From: a bacterium
GTDB lineage: Bacteria; Myxococcota_A; Bradymonadia; UBA7976; UBA1532
DNA: 64,000 bases
Direction: 5' to 3'
NCBI GenBank assembly: GCA_030426085.1
Contig: JAUHYW010000054.1
Coordinates: forward strand, 1-64,000
The translations under genes and the position numbers were made by a program. Positions 56,074 through 64,000 of the stretch are shown here, piece by piece. The notes below the pieces were generated by a model that saw only the letters and a list, made by a program, of their open reading frames with translations, was not told where the DNA came from and did no database searches. Position 1 is the stretch's first letter. The number at the start of each line of letters is the position of its first letter.

Positions 56074-57555
56074 ATGCACCAGCCAGCCCCCACCGCCGCC
56101 TGCCCCGCCTGCGCCGCGCCCGGCGCCGTCGCCCAGCCGTGTGATTCGGCGGCCTGCGCCCGCTTCGGCCTGCACCGGGTGCCGCTCGAATACGCGCCGA
56201 CGGGCCGCGGCGCGGCCGACCGCCTCGTGGGGCGCATGTTCGGCGAGTATCTCGTCGTCCGCCGCCTGGGCGCGGGCGGCGTGGGCGCGGTCTACCTCGC
56301 GTTGCAGCAGCCCATCGGCCTGCCGGCGGCGCTCAAGCTGCTGCACGCCGACGGCAGCGCCCTGGCCACCGGCGAGCGATTCCGCCGCGAGGCGGCGGCG
56401 CTGGCCCGCTTGAGGCACCCCAACATCGTGCGGCTGCTCAAGTATGGCATCCAGGGCGACGACGCCTACCTCGTGATGGAGCACGTCGAAGGCGGGCGGA
56501 CCCTGAAAGATGCCTTGCGGGAGGGCATCGCTGTGGACGATGCCAGCCGCATCCTCACCCAGATGTGTCATGGCCTCGAAGCGGCGCACGCCCGGGGCGT
56601 GGTGCATCGGGACATCAAGCCGGCCAATGTCATGCTCGAGCCGGTGCCCGGCGAGAGCCACTTCGTGCGCATCGTCGACTTCGGGCTGGTCAAGTTCGCC
56701 GAAGAGGGTCACAGCACCCGGCTCGCCGCCGGGACCCCGCGCTACATGGCACCCGAGCAGATGCTCAAGACCGGCATCGGGCCGTGGACCGATGGCTACG
56801 CGGTGACGGTCATCGCGTGCGAGATGCTGACCGGGCGGCACCCCTTCCGGGGGGAGACCGCGCAGGCGATCATGCTGCGCAAGCACGACCCGGGGTTCGA
56901 CCCGGTGGCCGATCTGGGGCTGACGGTGGGCCCGATGATGGCCGAGCTGCTGCGCCGGGGGCTGGCGCCGACGCTGAGCCATCGCTACCGGGACATGCCA
57001 TCGCTGAAGGTCGCGCTCGACGCCGCGCTCACCGAGTTCGCGGGCGATACGACCCCCGGCCTCGTTACGACGCTGCCCACGCCGCCCGGCGGGTCGTCGC
57101 GGTCGATCTCGCTGCCGATCGTGGCCACCGGATCGGCCGACGCGGCGCCCCCGATGGCCGGTCGGTGGCGCCCCGCGGCGGCCGGGCTGGCGCTGGCCGG
57201 GGTCGCGCTCGCCGGGTGGATATGGTGGCTGCCGCCCGATCCCGGGGCGGGTCGCGACGCCGTCGTAGAGGCCCCGGATGCCTTCCCGCCAGTCGACGCC
57301 GCGCCAGCCGACGCCGCGGTGGTGGGCGCCGCGCCGAAGCCGCCCGATGCTCGGGTGGTGGACGCCGCGCCGAAGCCGCGGGACGCGGCGAAGCCACCCC
57401 CGCCGAAGCGGAGGGTGAAGCGCCGCCGCCTGGACCCCGACGCGGCGCCGCCCCCGAGAAAAGCGGACGCCGCCGCCGACGCGCCCCGGAGGCTGCTGAA
57501 CATCATCAAAGTGATCGAGACCGGCGCCGACGCGGGCCAGGGAGGTGACCGATGA
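56074..57555 (+). CDS. Transmembrane serine/threonine protein kinase
   Basis: Protein of 493 aa from ATG 56074 (an upstream ATG at 56020 is possible but less likely). An N-terminal Cys motif CPAC with two later Cys (about 8-28) may bind zinc. The kinase domain (about 52-315) is intact: RLGAGGVGAVYLA, Lys in ALKLL, HRDIKPANV, DFG and APEQ. One membrane helix lies at about 367-388. The periplasmic tail is Asp/Ala/Pro-rich (EAPDAFPPVDAAPADAA), then strongly basic (PPPPKRRVKRRR). It overlaps the next gene by ATGA, so the pair is probably translated together, as in myxobacterial kinase-effector operons. Confidence 0.93.
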   Translation: MHQPAPTAACPACAAPGAVAQPCDSAACARFGLHRVPLEYAPTGRGAADRLVGRMFGEYLVVRRLGAGGVGAVYLALQQPIGLPAALKLLHADGSALATGERFRREAAALARLRHPNIVRLLKYGIQGDDAYLVMEHVEGGRTLKDALREGIAVDDASRILTQMCHGLEAAHARGVVHRDIKPANVMLEPVPGESHFVRIVDFGLVKFAEEGHSTRLAAGTPRYMAPEQMLKTGIGPWTDGYAVTVIACEMLTGRHPFRGETAQAIMLRKHDPGFDPVADLGLTVGPMMAELLRRGLAPTLSHRYRDMPSLKVALDAALTEFAGDTTPGLVTTLPTPPGGSSRSISLPIVATGSADAAPPMAGRWRPAAAGLALAGVALAGWIWWLPPDPGAGRDAVVEAPDAFPPVDAAPADAAVVGAAPKPPDARVVDAAPKPRDAAKPPPPKRRVKRRRLDPDAAPPPRKADAAADAPRRLLNIIKVIETGADAGQGGDR

Positions 57556-58727
57556 CGATCCAACCCATGACGGCCCTCGCGCTGTGCGCGGCGACGGGGC
57601 TGCTGCCGAGAGTGGCGGCCGGGCAGCCGACCGACGCCGAGGTGGTCGCCGAGGCCGCAGCGGCCCACGGGCGCTGTCAGGCCGGCGCCGTCGACGAGGG
57701 GCTGGCCCGGCTGACAGCTCTGACCGACGCCCTCGGAGAGCGCGATCGCCGGCTGCGGCCGCAGCTCGGCATGCTCGCCGGGCACTGCTTGCAGCTCGGT
57801 GCGCGGGTCGAGGACGCCCTCGCGGCCTACGACGCCGCCATCGCCCTGGCCGACCCCGACACCCCGGTCGGCGCCGAGGCGCGGGCCGAGGCCCGGCGGC
57901 TGCGCGAGGCCCTGGTGCAGCAGGCCTTCGGTGATCTCGCGGTGCGCTGCGGCGCGGGCGTCGAGCGGGTCCGGCTCGTCGAGCGCGACGCGACCGCCGA
58001 CTGCCCCGCCCGCTGGACCGAGCTGAAGGCCGGGCCCTATCGGGTCGAGCCGCTGGGGGCCGAGGGCCCGCTCGCGCCCGCGTCGACCGTCACGGTCACC
58101 GCGGGTGAAGAGGCCGCGGTGGCGCTCGACGGGCCCCCGGCGCCGGCCCCGCCGGTCGGGACGCCGTGGCGCTTCGGCGGCCGCGTGGGGCTGGGCATCG
58201 CGTCCATCGTCGGCGAGACACAGCACCTCACCGTCGACGGCCCCGGCCTGAGCTGGCGGCTCGCCGCCACCGCCGAGACGCCCCGCTTCGACGGCTGGCT
58301 GTCGGGCCAGATCGAGCTCGGCGTCCGCCACAGCGCGATGCCATTCACCGACACCGGCTATGCCACCGACGGCGACCTCGGCCCCGAAGACATCGAGCTG
58401 AGCTGGTGGCAGCTCCACGTCGACCTGCTGGCCCGCGCTTGTGATCCGGGTCGGACGTGGGCGATCTGCGCCGCCGCGGGCCTGGGGGTCGGCGTGGTGC
58501 TGCACGCCGAAGAGCAGCGGGCGGCCGAGGCCGTCGACCCGGGGCTGGCGGGGGACGCGGCGCACCTCTCGGCCCGGCTCGGCCTCGAGGCCGAGGTCCC
58601 CCTGAGCGGCTGGACGCCGATCGTCGGGCTGCACGGGGCCCTGAGCCCGTGGCCCGGCGCGATCGAGTTCGCCGACACCCGGCTGCCTCAACTGCGGATC
58701 TGGCTCGACGTCGGCGCCGTATTCTGA
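57552..58727 (+). CDS. Exported protein with helical N-terminus and beta-barrel-like C-terminus
   Basis: Protein of 391 aa with a signal peptide (cleavage near AAG-QPT, about residue 24). The region of about 28-120 is helical and TPR-like (AYDAAIALADPDTPVGAEA). The region of about 125-195 has beta strands with one Cys pair, similar to PEGA-like segments. From about 205 alternating hydrophobic strands (WRFGGRVGLGIASIVG, FDGWLSGQIELGVRHS) and a terminal aromatic residue (DVGAVF) suggest an outer-membrane beta-barrel. It is coupled to the kinase gene by ATGA and may sense or act at the outer membrane with it. No close family recognised. Confidence 0.7.
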   Translation: MTIQPMTALALCAATGLLPRVAAGQPTDAEVVAEAAAAHGRCQAGAVDEGLARLTALTDALGERDRRLRPQLGMLAGHCLQLGARVEDALAAYDAAIALADPDTPVGAEARAEARRLREALVQQAFGDLAVRCGAGVERVRLVERDATADCPARWTELKAGPYRVEPLGAEGPLAPASTVTVTAGEEAAVALDGPPAPAPPVGTPWRFGGRVGLGIASIVGETQHLTVDGPGLSWRLAATAETPRFDGWLSGQIELGVRHSAMPFTDTGYATDGDLGPEDIELSWWQLHVDLLARACDPGRTWAICAAAGLGVGVVLHAEEQRAAEAVDPGLAGDAAHLSARLGLEAEVPLSGWTPIVGLHGALSPWPGAIEFADTRLPQLRIWLDVGAVF

Positions 58728-58731
58728 CGGC

Positions 58732-59274
58732 TCACCAGCCGCAGGCGACCTGGGGGCACACGATCAGCTCCTGGCCGATCCGCAGCTCGACGAGGCCGCC
58801 GATGTCATCCTCTGCCATCCGAGCGCCGATCACTTCGACGATGCCATCCGCCGCGTGCCAGTCGTCGATGGTGACGAACGGGATCCCACCCGGTCGACCG
58901 CACGACAGCCCCACGCCCGCCTGATGCACCGGCCGACCGGCGTCGCGCAGCGCCACGAACAGCGCCGAGGCGAAGTCGCCCCCGCCGACGCCATCCACGC
59001 CCCCGTCGGGCGCCGACGCGCCGGTCAGCGGGCGGGCGCCGATGCCTTCGACCTCGATCCAGTGGGTCCAGGTCGGTGCGAACGCGACGTCGTCGCCGCA
59101 GCGCTGCGCGGCCGACACGGTGAACGCCGCCTCGGCGGCCGGCCCGGCGGTGAAGTCGCCCGGCGTGCCCTGCACCGGGCGCGGCTGGCGTTCGTGGCAG
59201 TCGTCTTCGCAGGGCAGCTCGCAGCCGTGGGCGGCGAGGGCGAGCGTCGAGAGGGCGAGGGTAGCGCGCAGCAT
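58732..59274 (-). CDS. Hypothetical lipoprotein
   Basis: Protein of 180 aa. The signal sequence ends in the lipobox ALAAHGC (Cys18), followed by further Cys residues (CELPCEDDC). The rest is beta-rich without a recognised domain; four more Cys (in QRCGDD, LSCGRP, VCPQ and VACGW) may form disulfides. It is 4 bp from the convergent beta-barrel gene. Two exact copies of the genome motif GATGNCATC occur in it (58801 and 58840). Function unknown. Confidence 0.65.
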   Translation of the reverse strand: MLRATLALSTLALAAHGCELPCEDDCHERQPRPVQGTPGDFTAGPAAEAAFTVSAAQRCGDDVAFAPTWTHWIEVEGIGARPLTGASAPDGGVDGVGGGDFASALFVALRDAGRPVHQAGVGLSCGRPGGIPFVTIDDWHAADGIVEVIGARMAEDDIGGLVELRIGQELIVCPQVACGW

Positions 59275-59372
59275 CGGCGACTCCTGGCGGTGGTGAGCGG
59301 GGTGAGGCGCGCGGGCGGGCGGGTGTCACGCCGCTGGGCGGCCGCGGCCTGTTGCCCACCCGTCACCGGGCC

Positions 59373-59386
59373 GTCGCGTGCGCGAC
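59373..59386. promoter_or_regulatory. Palindrome in the divergent lipoprotein/amidohydrolase promoter region
   Basis: GTCGCG and CGCGAC form a perfect 6-bp inverted repeat with a 2-nt centre, inside a longer GC-rich imperfect repeat. It lies in the 170-bp divergent region 59275-59444 and could be an operator; no -35/-10 pair was clear. Confidence 0.3.
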
Positions 59387-59444
59387 AGCCGGCCCGTAGA
59401 CGGTACGGGTTGCGCACCCAGTGATGAGAACATACAAGGACGTC

Positions 59445-60746
59445 ATGCAGGACGACGTGTTCGGGGGACGGACGGCGGCGCTCGCCGCCGAGGCCGTGGC
59501 GCGCTGCCACGCGCTGGGGCGGTTCAGCGAGATCGAGGACGGGGTCTATCGCCCCTTCGGCCGGCAGTCGCTCGAAGACGCCGCGCGGCTGGTCGAGCGC
59601 TGGATGGCCGACGCGGGGCTGGACGTGCGCCGGGACGCCTTCGGCACCGTCGTGGGGCGCCGCCGCGGGGTGGGGCCGGGTCGACGCACGCTCTACGTCG
59701 GCTCACACCTCGACACCGTGCCCGACGGCGGGCTGTACGATGGCGCGCTGGGGGTCGTGCTGCCCATCGTGCTGTGCAAGGCGCTCGCCGGGCGCGCGCT
59801 GCCGTTCGACCTCTGCGTCCTGGGCTTCCTGGCCGAAGAGGGCTGCCGCTTCGGGGCCGGCTGCATGAGCGCGCGGTCGCTCACCGGGCGCCTCGATCGG
59901 GCCCTGCTCGAGCGGACCGCGCCCGACGGCACGACGCTGGCCGAGGCGGTGCGGTTCCACGGCGGGCAGCCCGAGCGGGTCGGGCAGGCCGCCGACTTCG
60001 CCCGCGCGCTGGGCTACGTCGAGGTGCACATCGAGCAGGCGTCGGTGCTCGATCGGCGGCGGCACTCCGTGGGCGTGGTCGAGGGCATCGTGGGCCAGTC
60101 CCGCCTGAGCCTGACCTTCACCGGGCAGGCCGATCACGCCGGTACGACCGAGATGGGCGACCGCCGCGACGCGCTGTGCGCCGCGGCCGACTTCGTGCTC
60201 GCGGTCGAGGAGCTCGCCAAAGCCGACCGCGAGCTCTTCGCCACCGTCGGCCGCCTCGACGTCTCGCCCAACGCCAACAATGTCATCCCGGGGGCGGTCT
60301 CGCTGTCGCTCGACGTGCGCCACCCCCACGACGTCGCCCGCGAGGTGGCGCTGTCGGCGCTCGCCGAAGCGGCCCGGGCGGGGGGCGGGCGGCGGGGGGT
60401 CTCGGTGGGCTGGCGGATCGACGGGCAGCGGGCGGCCGCGACGTGTGACGCCGGCCTGACGCGGCTGCTCGTCGAGGCCGTCCGCGCGGCGGGGGTGCCC
60501 GAGGTCCGGCTGCCGAGCCGGGCGGGCCACGACGCGATGGTGATGGCCCGGGTGATGCCCATGGCGATGTTGTTCGTGCGCAGCCCGGGCGGGTTGAGCC
60601 ATCATCCCGACGAGCGACTCGACGTGGCCGACGTGGCCGTGGCGGTCGACGTGATGGGCCGCTTCTTCGCGCGGCTCGCCCGGCAGGAGGCCGCCCGGGT
60701 GCCCGGCGCGCCGGCCTCGCCCTACGAGGAGACCCGCGCCCCATGA
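59445..60746 (+). CDS. M20-family amidohydrolase (N-carbamoyl-amino-acid hydrolase/allantoate amidohydrolase type)
   Basis: Protein of 433 aa; ATG 59445 is chosen for the AAGGA four bases upstream (ATG 59424 is possible). Zinc-site motifs of the Zn-dependent carbamoylase family are present: GSHLDTVPDGG with H88 and D90, a further Asp in YDGALGV, E131/E132 in AEEGCRFGAG, His195 in YVEVHIEQ and a late His in GLSHHPDE. The dimerisation domain contains TGQADHAGTT and SPNANNVIPG. It would hydrolyse an N-carbamoyl or ureido amide bond. Its stop overlaps the next gene (ATGA), so it is the first gene of an operon with the ATP-grasp-like and aminoacylase genes. Confidence 0.88.
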   Translation: MQDDVFGGRTAALAAEAVARCHALGRFSEIEDGVYRPFGRQSLEDAARLVERWMADAGLDVRRDAFGTVVGRRRGVGPGRRTLYVGSHLDTVPDGGLYDGALGVVLPIVLCKALAGRALPFDLCVLGFLAEEGCRFGAGCMSARSLTGRLDRALLERTAPDGTTLAEAVRFHGGQPERVGQAADFARALGYVEVHIEQASVLDRRRHSVGVVEGIVGQSRLSLTFTGQADHAGTTEMGDRRDALCAAADFVLAVEELAKADRELFATVGRLDVSPNANNVIPGAVSLSLDVRHPHDVAREVALSALAEAARAGGGRRGVSVGWRIDGQRAAATCDAGLTRLLVEAVRAAGVPEVRLPSRAGHDAMVMARVMPMAMLFVRSPGGLSHHPDERLDVADVAVAVDVMGRFFARLARQEAARVPGAPASPYEETRAP

Positions 60747-62428
60747 AGATCGCCGCGACCGCCCGCCCCGCGCACCCCGCCACGGGCCTCGAAGAGTATT
60801 GGACGGTGCGCGCCGCCGACGAGGCTCTGGTCTGGGATGGCTTCTGCACCGGCCCGTCGGTGCTCGAGCCGGCGGCGGTCGAAGGCCTGTGCCGCCGGCT
60901 CCTGGGCATCTCGCCGGCCGAATTGCCCGCGGCGAGCGCGGCCGGCCTCGCGCCGCCGGTGAGCCCGGCGTCGCCCCGGGTGTTCCTGCACTCCGACACC
61001 CCCGAGCTGAGGGGCTTCGAGGGCGACCTCGACGCCGTACGCAGCGGCCGCCGACCGCTGGACTTCACCGCCTACAAAGAGGCCCGCTCGCCCTATCTGG
61101 CCCGGCCGGGCGACCTCGCGGTGGGCCGCATCCGCCCCTGGCGCGACAACTGCGTCGCCGCCGGGGTGCCCATGCTGCCGGTGCCCGATCTGGGGCACTA
61201 CTACCTCTCGCACGCGCTGCTGGTGCTCGCCGAGCGTCACCTGCGGGCGCCGGTGCCCGCCATCACGGCCCTGATCCGGCGCTTCGCGGAGGCGCCGGAC
61301 ACCGTGGCCGCGCTGTACGCGTTCGAGCCCGAGATCCAGATCGTCCTCCTGTGGCTGCGGGCGCAGGCCGGGCTGGACGTGCTGCGCACCGACGCCAACC
61401 CGCCCGACGTCGCGGCCGCCTGGAACCGCAAGGATGTGCTGCACCCGACGGTCGACGTCGCGCTCGACATGCCCCCGCCGGCCGACGCCGACGGCCCGGC
61501 GTGGCTCGCCCGCGAGGCGGCGCGCTCGGGGCTGGGGCAGGCGTTGGGGGCCGCCACGCCGGTCTTCCCCGGCTACACGATCCCCCGAGCGGGCGTCGAG
61601 CGGGGCCGGTTCGTACGGCAGGTGCTGCGCGCGGGCGAGCTGCTGCGCGCCCGACATGGGCTCGATCGGGGCTGCCTCAAGCCCTCCGAGGCCGGCGACG
61701 GGGCCCGGATCACCCTCGACGTCCCGCTGGCCGACGCCGCCCGGCTGACCGCCCTGGCCGAGCAGGCGTGGGGCAACGGCGACGCCTACCTGCTCGAGCC
61801 GCATGTGCGCTACCTCGGGAGCACGCTCGGCGGGGAGCCCATCGCCGCGACGCCCTCGGCCCACATCCGAGCCGGCGCGCTGGCCCCGGGGATGACGCTC
61901 CAGTTCACCCGGGGCACCTCGTGGAAGGGCAACATCTACATCGACGCCGACTCGGCGCCGGGGGTCGGGCTCGACCGGGCGGTCTACCGCGAGGCCCGGG
62001 CGGCCGTCGAGGCGCTGACCGCAGCGTTCGCCGCCGCCGGTCAGGGGCTGGTGACCGCCGGCTATGACGTGGGTATCGGGCGCCTCGGCGGCCCGGTCTG
62101 GGGCGAGCGGGTGCTGCTCGGGGTGCAGGATCTCAACGTGTCGTTCACCGGCGCCGAGTGCCTGCGGGCCTACATGGATCGCCACGCCGACGGCCCGTGC
62201 CCCGCCGCCTCGCGGGTGGTGCGGCCGGCGCCGCACGCCACCGTGCCGGTGCTGGCGAAGGCGCTGAGCGCGCTCGCGCCGACCGCGTGCGAGGCCGACG
62301 TGGTGGCCGCCGTGCCCGACCGGTGGGGCATGATCGCGCTGCGCGGCGCCGACGCGCGGGACGCCGCCGAGCGGGTATTGAACCTGCGCGACGCCCTGCT
62401 CGACCGCGGCCTGCTGCTGCCCCTCTGA
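60743..62428 (+). CDS. Unrecognised protein with ATP-grasp-like C-terminal half
   Basis: Protein of 561 aa, no signal peptide or membrane helix. I do not recognise the family. The N-terminal 270 residues are mixed alpha/beta with several conserved-looking segments (YKEARSPYL, GRIRPWRDN). The C-terminal half has the order of elements of an ATP-grasp ligase: Lys313 in LKPSEAGDG, E352 in LLEPHV, a long beta region with FTRGTSWKGNIYID, and D463-L464-N465 in VQDLNVSFTG where such enzymes usually carry ExN; the following Arg is missing. If so, it would couple a carboxylate to an amine using ATP. The start overlaps the M20 gene stop (ATGA) and the next gene starts 4 bp after its stop. Confidence 0.6.
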   Translation: MKIAATARPAHPATGLEEYWTVRAADEALVWDGFCTGPSVLEPAAVEGLCRRLLGISPAELPAASAAGLAPPVSPASPRVFLHSDTPELRGFEGDLDAVRSGRRPLDFTAYKEARSPYLARPGDLAVGRIRPWRDNCVAAGVPMLPVPDLGHYYLSHALLVLAERHLRAPVPAITALIRRFAEAPDTVAALYAFEPEIQIVLLWLRAQAGLDVLRTDANPPDVAAAWNRKDVLHPTVDVALDMPPPADADGPAWLAREAARSGLGQALGAATPVFPGYTIPRAGVERGRFVRQVLRAGELLRARHGLDRGCLKPSEAGDGARITLDVPLADAARLTALAEQAWGNGDAYLLEPHVRYLGSTLGGEPIAATPSAHIRAGALAPGMTLQFTRGTSWKGNIYIDADSAPGVGLDRAVYREARAAVEALTAAFAAAGQGLVTAGYDVGIGRLGGPVWGERVLLGVQDLNVSFTGAECLRAYMDRHADGPCPAASRVVRPAPHATVPVLAKALSALAPTACEADVVAAVPDRWGMIALRGADARDAAERVLNLRDALLDRGLLLPL

Positions 62429-62432
62429 CCGG

Positions 62433-64000
62433 GTGGCGGCGTTCGACCTGATCCTGCGCGGCGGCGCGCTCTACGACGGCAGCGGCGCCCCGGCGGCCCG
62501 GGGCGACCTCGCGATCCGCGGCGACCGCATCGCGGCGGTCGGCCGGGTCGAAGGCCGGGGGGCGGTCGAGGTCGACGTCGGCGGGCTCGCGGTGGCCCCC
62601 GGCTTCGTCAACATGATGTCGTGGGCCCACGACGCGCTGATGCACGACGGCCGCGGCGAGAGCGATCTGCGGCAGGGCGTCACCCTCGAAGTGATGGGCG
62701 AAGGCTGGTCGATGGGGCCCCTCGACGACCGCCTCGCGGCCTATGTCGAGGCGCGGCAGACGACCCTGCGCCACCCCATCACATGGCGCACGCTGGATGG
62801 CTTCCTGCGGTGCCTGACCGACCGCGGCGTGGCGTGCAACGTGACCTCGTTCGTCGGCGCCGGCCTGCTGCGGGCGCTGGTGGTGGGCTTCGACGACCGC
62901 CCGCCGACCTCCGTCGAGCAGGATCGGATGTGCGCGCTGGCCGCCGACGCCATGCGGGCCGGCGCGGTGGGGGTGTCATCGGCGCTGGCCTACGCCCCCG
63001 ACTGCTATGCCACCGTCGACGAACTCACCGCGCTGGCCCGGGTCGCCGCGGCCCACGGCGGGGCCTATGCCAGCCATGTCAGGGACGAGGGCGCCGGCCT
63101 GCTGCCGGCGCTCGACGAGTTCGTCGGCATCGTCGAGCGCGCCGGCGTCCGGGGCGAAGTCTATCACTTGAAGGCATCCGGGCGGCTCGACTGGCACCGG
63201 CTGGAGGCGGCCATCACGCTGCTCGAAGCGGCCCGCGCCCGGGGGCTGCCCATCACCGCCGACGCCTACCCCTACGCCGCCTCGTCGAGCGGGCTCGACT
63301 GGCTCATGCCCGGCTGGGTGCGCGAGGGGGGCTACGAGGCGTGGTTCGCCCGGCTGGCGGAGCCGAGCGTCCGCCGGCGGGCCATCGCCGAGATGAAGCG
63401 GGACGCGCCGGACAACCCCTGGCGCCAGCTCCGCTCGGCCGACGAGATCGTGCTGACCCGCTTCCGCCGCCCCGAGCTGCGGAGGTACGCCGGGCGGACG
63501 CTGGCCGACGTCGCCGCCGAGCGGGGGGTGGATCCGTTCGCGGCGGCGATCGACCTCGTCGTCGACGATCGCAGCCGCATCGGCGCGATGTTCTTCTCGA
63601 TGTCATCGGAGAACGTGCGCCGGAAGCTGGCGCTGCCCTGGCTCGCCCTGTGCTCCGACGCCGCCGCGCTCGCACCCCGGCCCCCGTTCCTCGACGACCA
63701 CCCCCACCCCCGGGCGTATGGCAGCTTCGCCCGCTTCCTGGGTCACTGGGTGCGGGACGAGGGCGTGACATCGCTGGCCGATGCCATCCGCCGGATCACG
63801 GCGCTGCCCGCCGGCGTGCTCGGCCTCACCGACCGGGGCCGGCTGGCGCCGGGCTGCGCAGCGGACGTGGCGGTCTTCGACCCGGCGGCCATCCGGGACG
63901 TCGCGACCTACGCCGAGCCCCATCGCTTCGCCGAAGGCATGGTGCATGTGCTGGTCAACGGCGTCTTCGCGCTGCGGGGCGGCGCGGTGACCCCGGCCCG
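62433..64000 (+). CDS. N-acyl-D-amino-acid deacylase (D-aminoacylase) family protein, 3' end outside window
   Basis: Open from GTG 62433 to the window end (522 codons without a stop). The N-terminal RGGALYDGSGAPAARGDLAIRGDRIAAVG and PGFVNMMSWAHDALMHDGRGESDLRQGVT follow the amidohydrolase superfamily D-aminoacylase branch. Metal and substrate residues of the group are visible: ASHVRDEG, H245-L-K247 in HLKASG, and a late TDRGRLAPGCAADVAVFDP near the end. The usual first HxH after PGF is replaced by MMSWAHD, as in a known subgroup. It would release an acyl group from an N-acyl (often D-) amino acid. It is 4 bp after the ATP-grasp-like gene, so co-transcribed. Confidence 0.85.
   Translation, partial: MAAFDLILRGGALYDGSGAPAARGDLAIRGDRIAAVGRVEGRGAVEVDVGGLAVAPGFVNMMSWAHDALMHDGRGESDLRQGVTLEVMGEGWSMGPLDDRLAAYVEARQTTLRHPITWRTLDGFLRCLTDRGVACNVTSFVGAGLLRALVVGFDDRPPTSVEQDRMCALAADAMRAGAVGVSSALAYAPDCYATVDELTALARVAAAHGGAYASHVRDEGAGLLPALDEFVGIVERAGVRGEVYHLKASGRLDWHRLEAAITLLEAARARGLPITADAYPYAASSSGLDWLMPGWVREGGYEAWFARLAEPSVRRRAIAEMKRDAPDNPWRQLRSADEIVLTRFRRPELRRYAGRTLADVAAERGVDPFAAAIDLVVDDRSRIGAMFFSMSSENVRRKLALPWLALCSDAAALAPRPPFLDDHPHPRAYGSFARFLGHWVRDEGVTSLADAIRRITALPAGVLGLTDRGRLAPGCAADVAVFDPAAIRDVATYAEPHRFAEGMVHVLVNGVFALRGGAVTPA

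Noticed and set aside
59373-59386. Attachment site or transposon end
   Set aside because: Single short palindrome with no second copy, integrase or target duplication in the window.

Overview
This 64 kb window is very GC-rich (roughly 70% or more by eye) and looks like part of a chromosome from a flagellated member of the Myxococcota or a close deltaproteobacterial relative. The evidence is the MYXO-CTERM-like C-termini, the many thrombospondin type 3 (TSP3) and Cys-rich surface proteins, the Hanks-type kinases with C-terminal ATPase or periplasmic tails, a ferrochelatase with an internal Cys cluster of the Myxococcus kind, and an OmpA/FecR/CHASE2-cyclase module. No insertion sequence, phage gene, tRNA or CRISPR array was seen. 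Coding density is high and no gap without a gene exceeds 300 bp.

Layout. 1-122: 3' part of a 5S rRNA and its terminator, so an rRNA operon ends here. 162-5766: DUF5682 protein, larE, and an HTTM/DCC membrane protein. 5789-16753: Cys-rich lipoprotein, SDR/DUF2867 protein, hemH, a very large CotH-kinase-like lipoprotein, a VOC protein and an AraC regulator. 16755-18663 (minus strand): TetR regulator, coaD and a metallo-beta-lactamase-fold hydrolase joined by two ATGA overlaps, with an AT-rich imperfect palindrome in front. 18789-23466: amidohydrolase lipoprotein, ferritin-like protein, a PilB/GspE-like ATPase and a convergent pseudokinase. 23618-32917 (plus strand): OmpA/TSP3 protein, FecR protein, CHASE2-adenylate cyclase and an FG-GAP/TSP3/MYXO-CTERM protein. 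32951-39564 (minus strand): a cNMP-binding/acetoacetate-decarboxylase-like fusion, an FAD oxidoreductase and a giant kinase-ATPase. 39771-42221: UDP-sugar pyrophosphorylase and a convergent AbfB/LamG-like protein. 42407-51220: the flagellar export and switch cluster fliL-M-N-O-P-Q-R-flhB-flhA. 51253-55929: a 17-bp tandem repeat and two overlapping TSP3 genes on the minus strand. 56074-59274: a transmembrane kinase with an outer-membrane-like partner, and a small lipoprotein. 59445-64000: an M20 amidohydrolase, an unrecognised ATP-grasp-like protein and a D-aminoacylase-family protein that runs off the window.

Possible links. A cyclic-nucleotide circuit is suggested by the cyclase at 27-29 kb and the cNMP-domain fusion at 38-39 kb. 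A protein-phosphorylation theme runs through two active Hanks kinases, one pseudokinase and one CotH-like secreted kinase. The last three genes look like one operon acting on an amide, carbamoyl or N-acyl amino-acid metabolite. At DNA level, a palindromic 9-mer GATGNCATC recurs at least ten times, far above base-composition expectation, and avoids the flagellar and signalling blocks.

Numerous long antisense ORFs are high-GC artefacts and are not annotated. Family names come from recognising motifs by eye; no database search was run.
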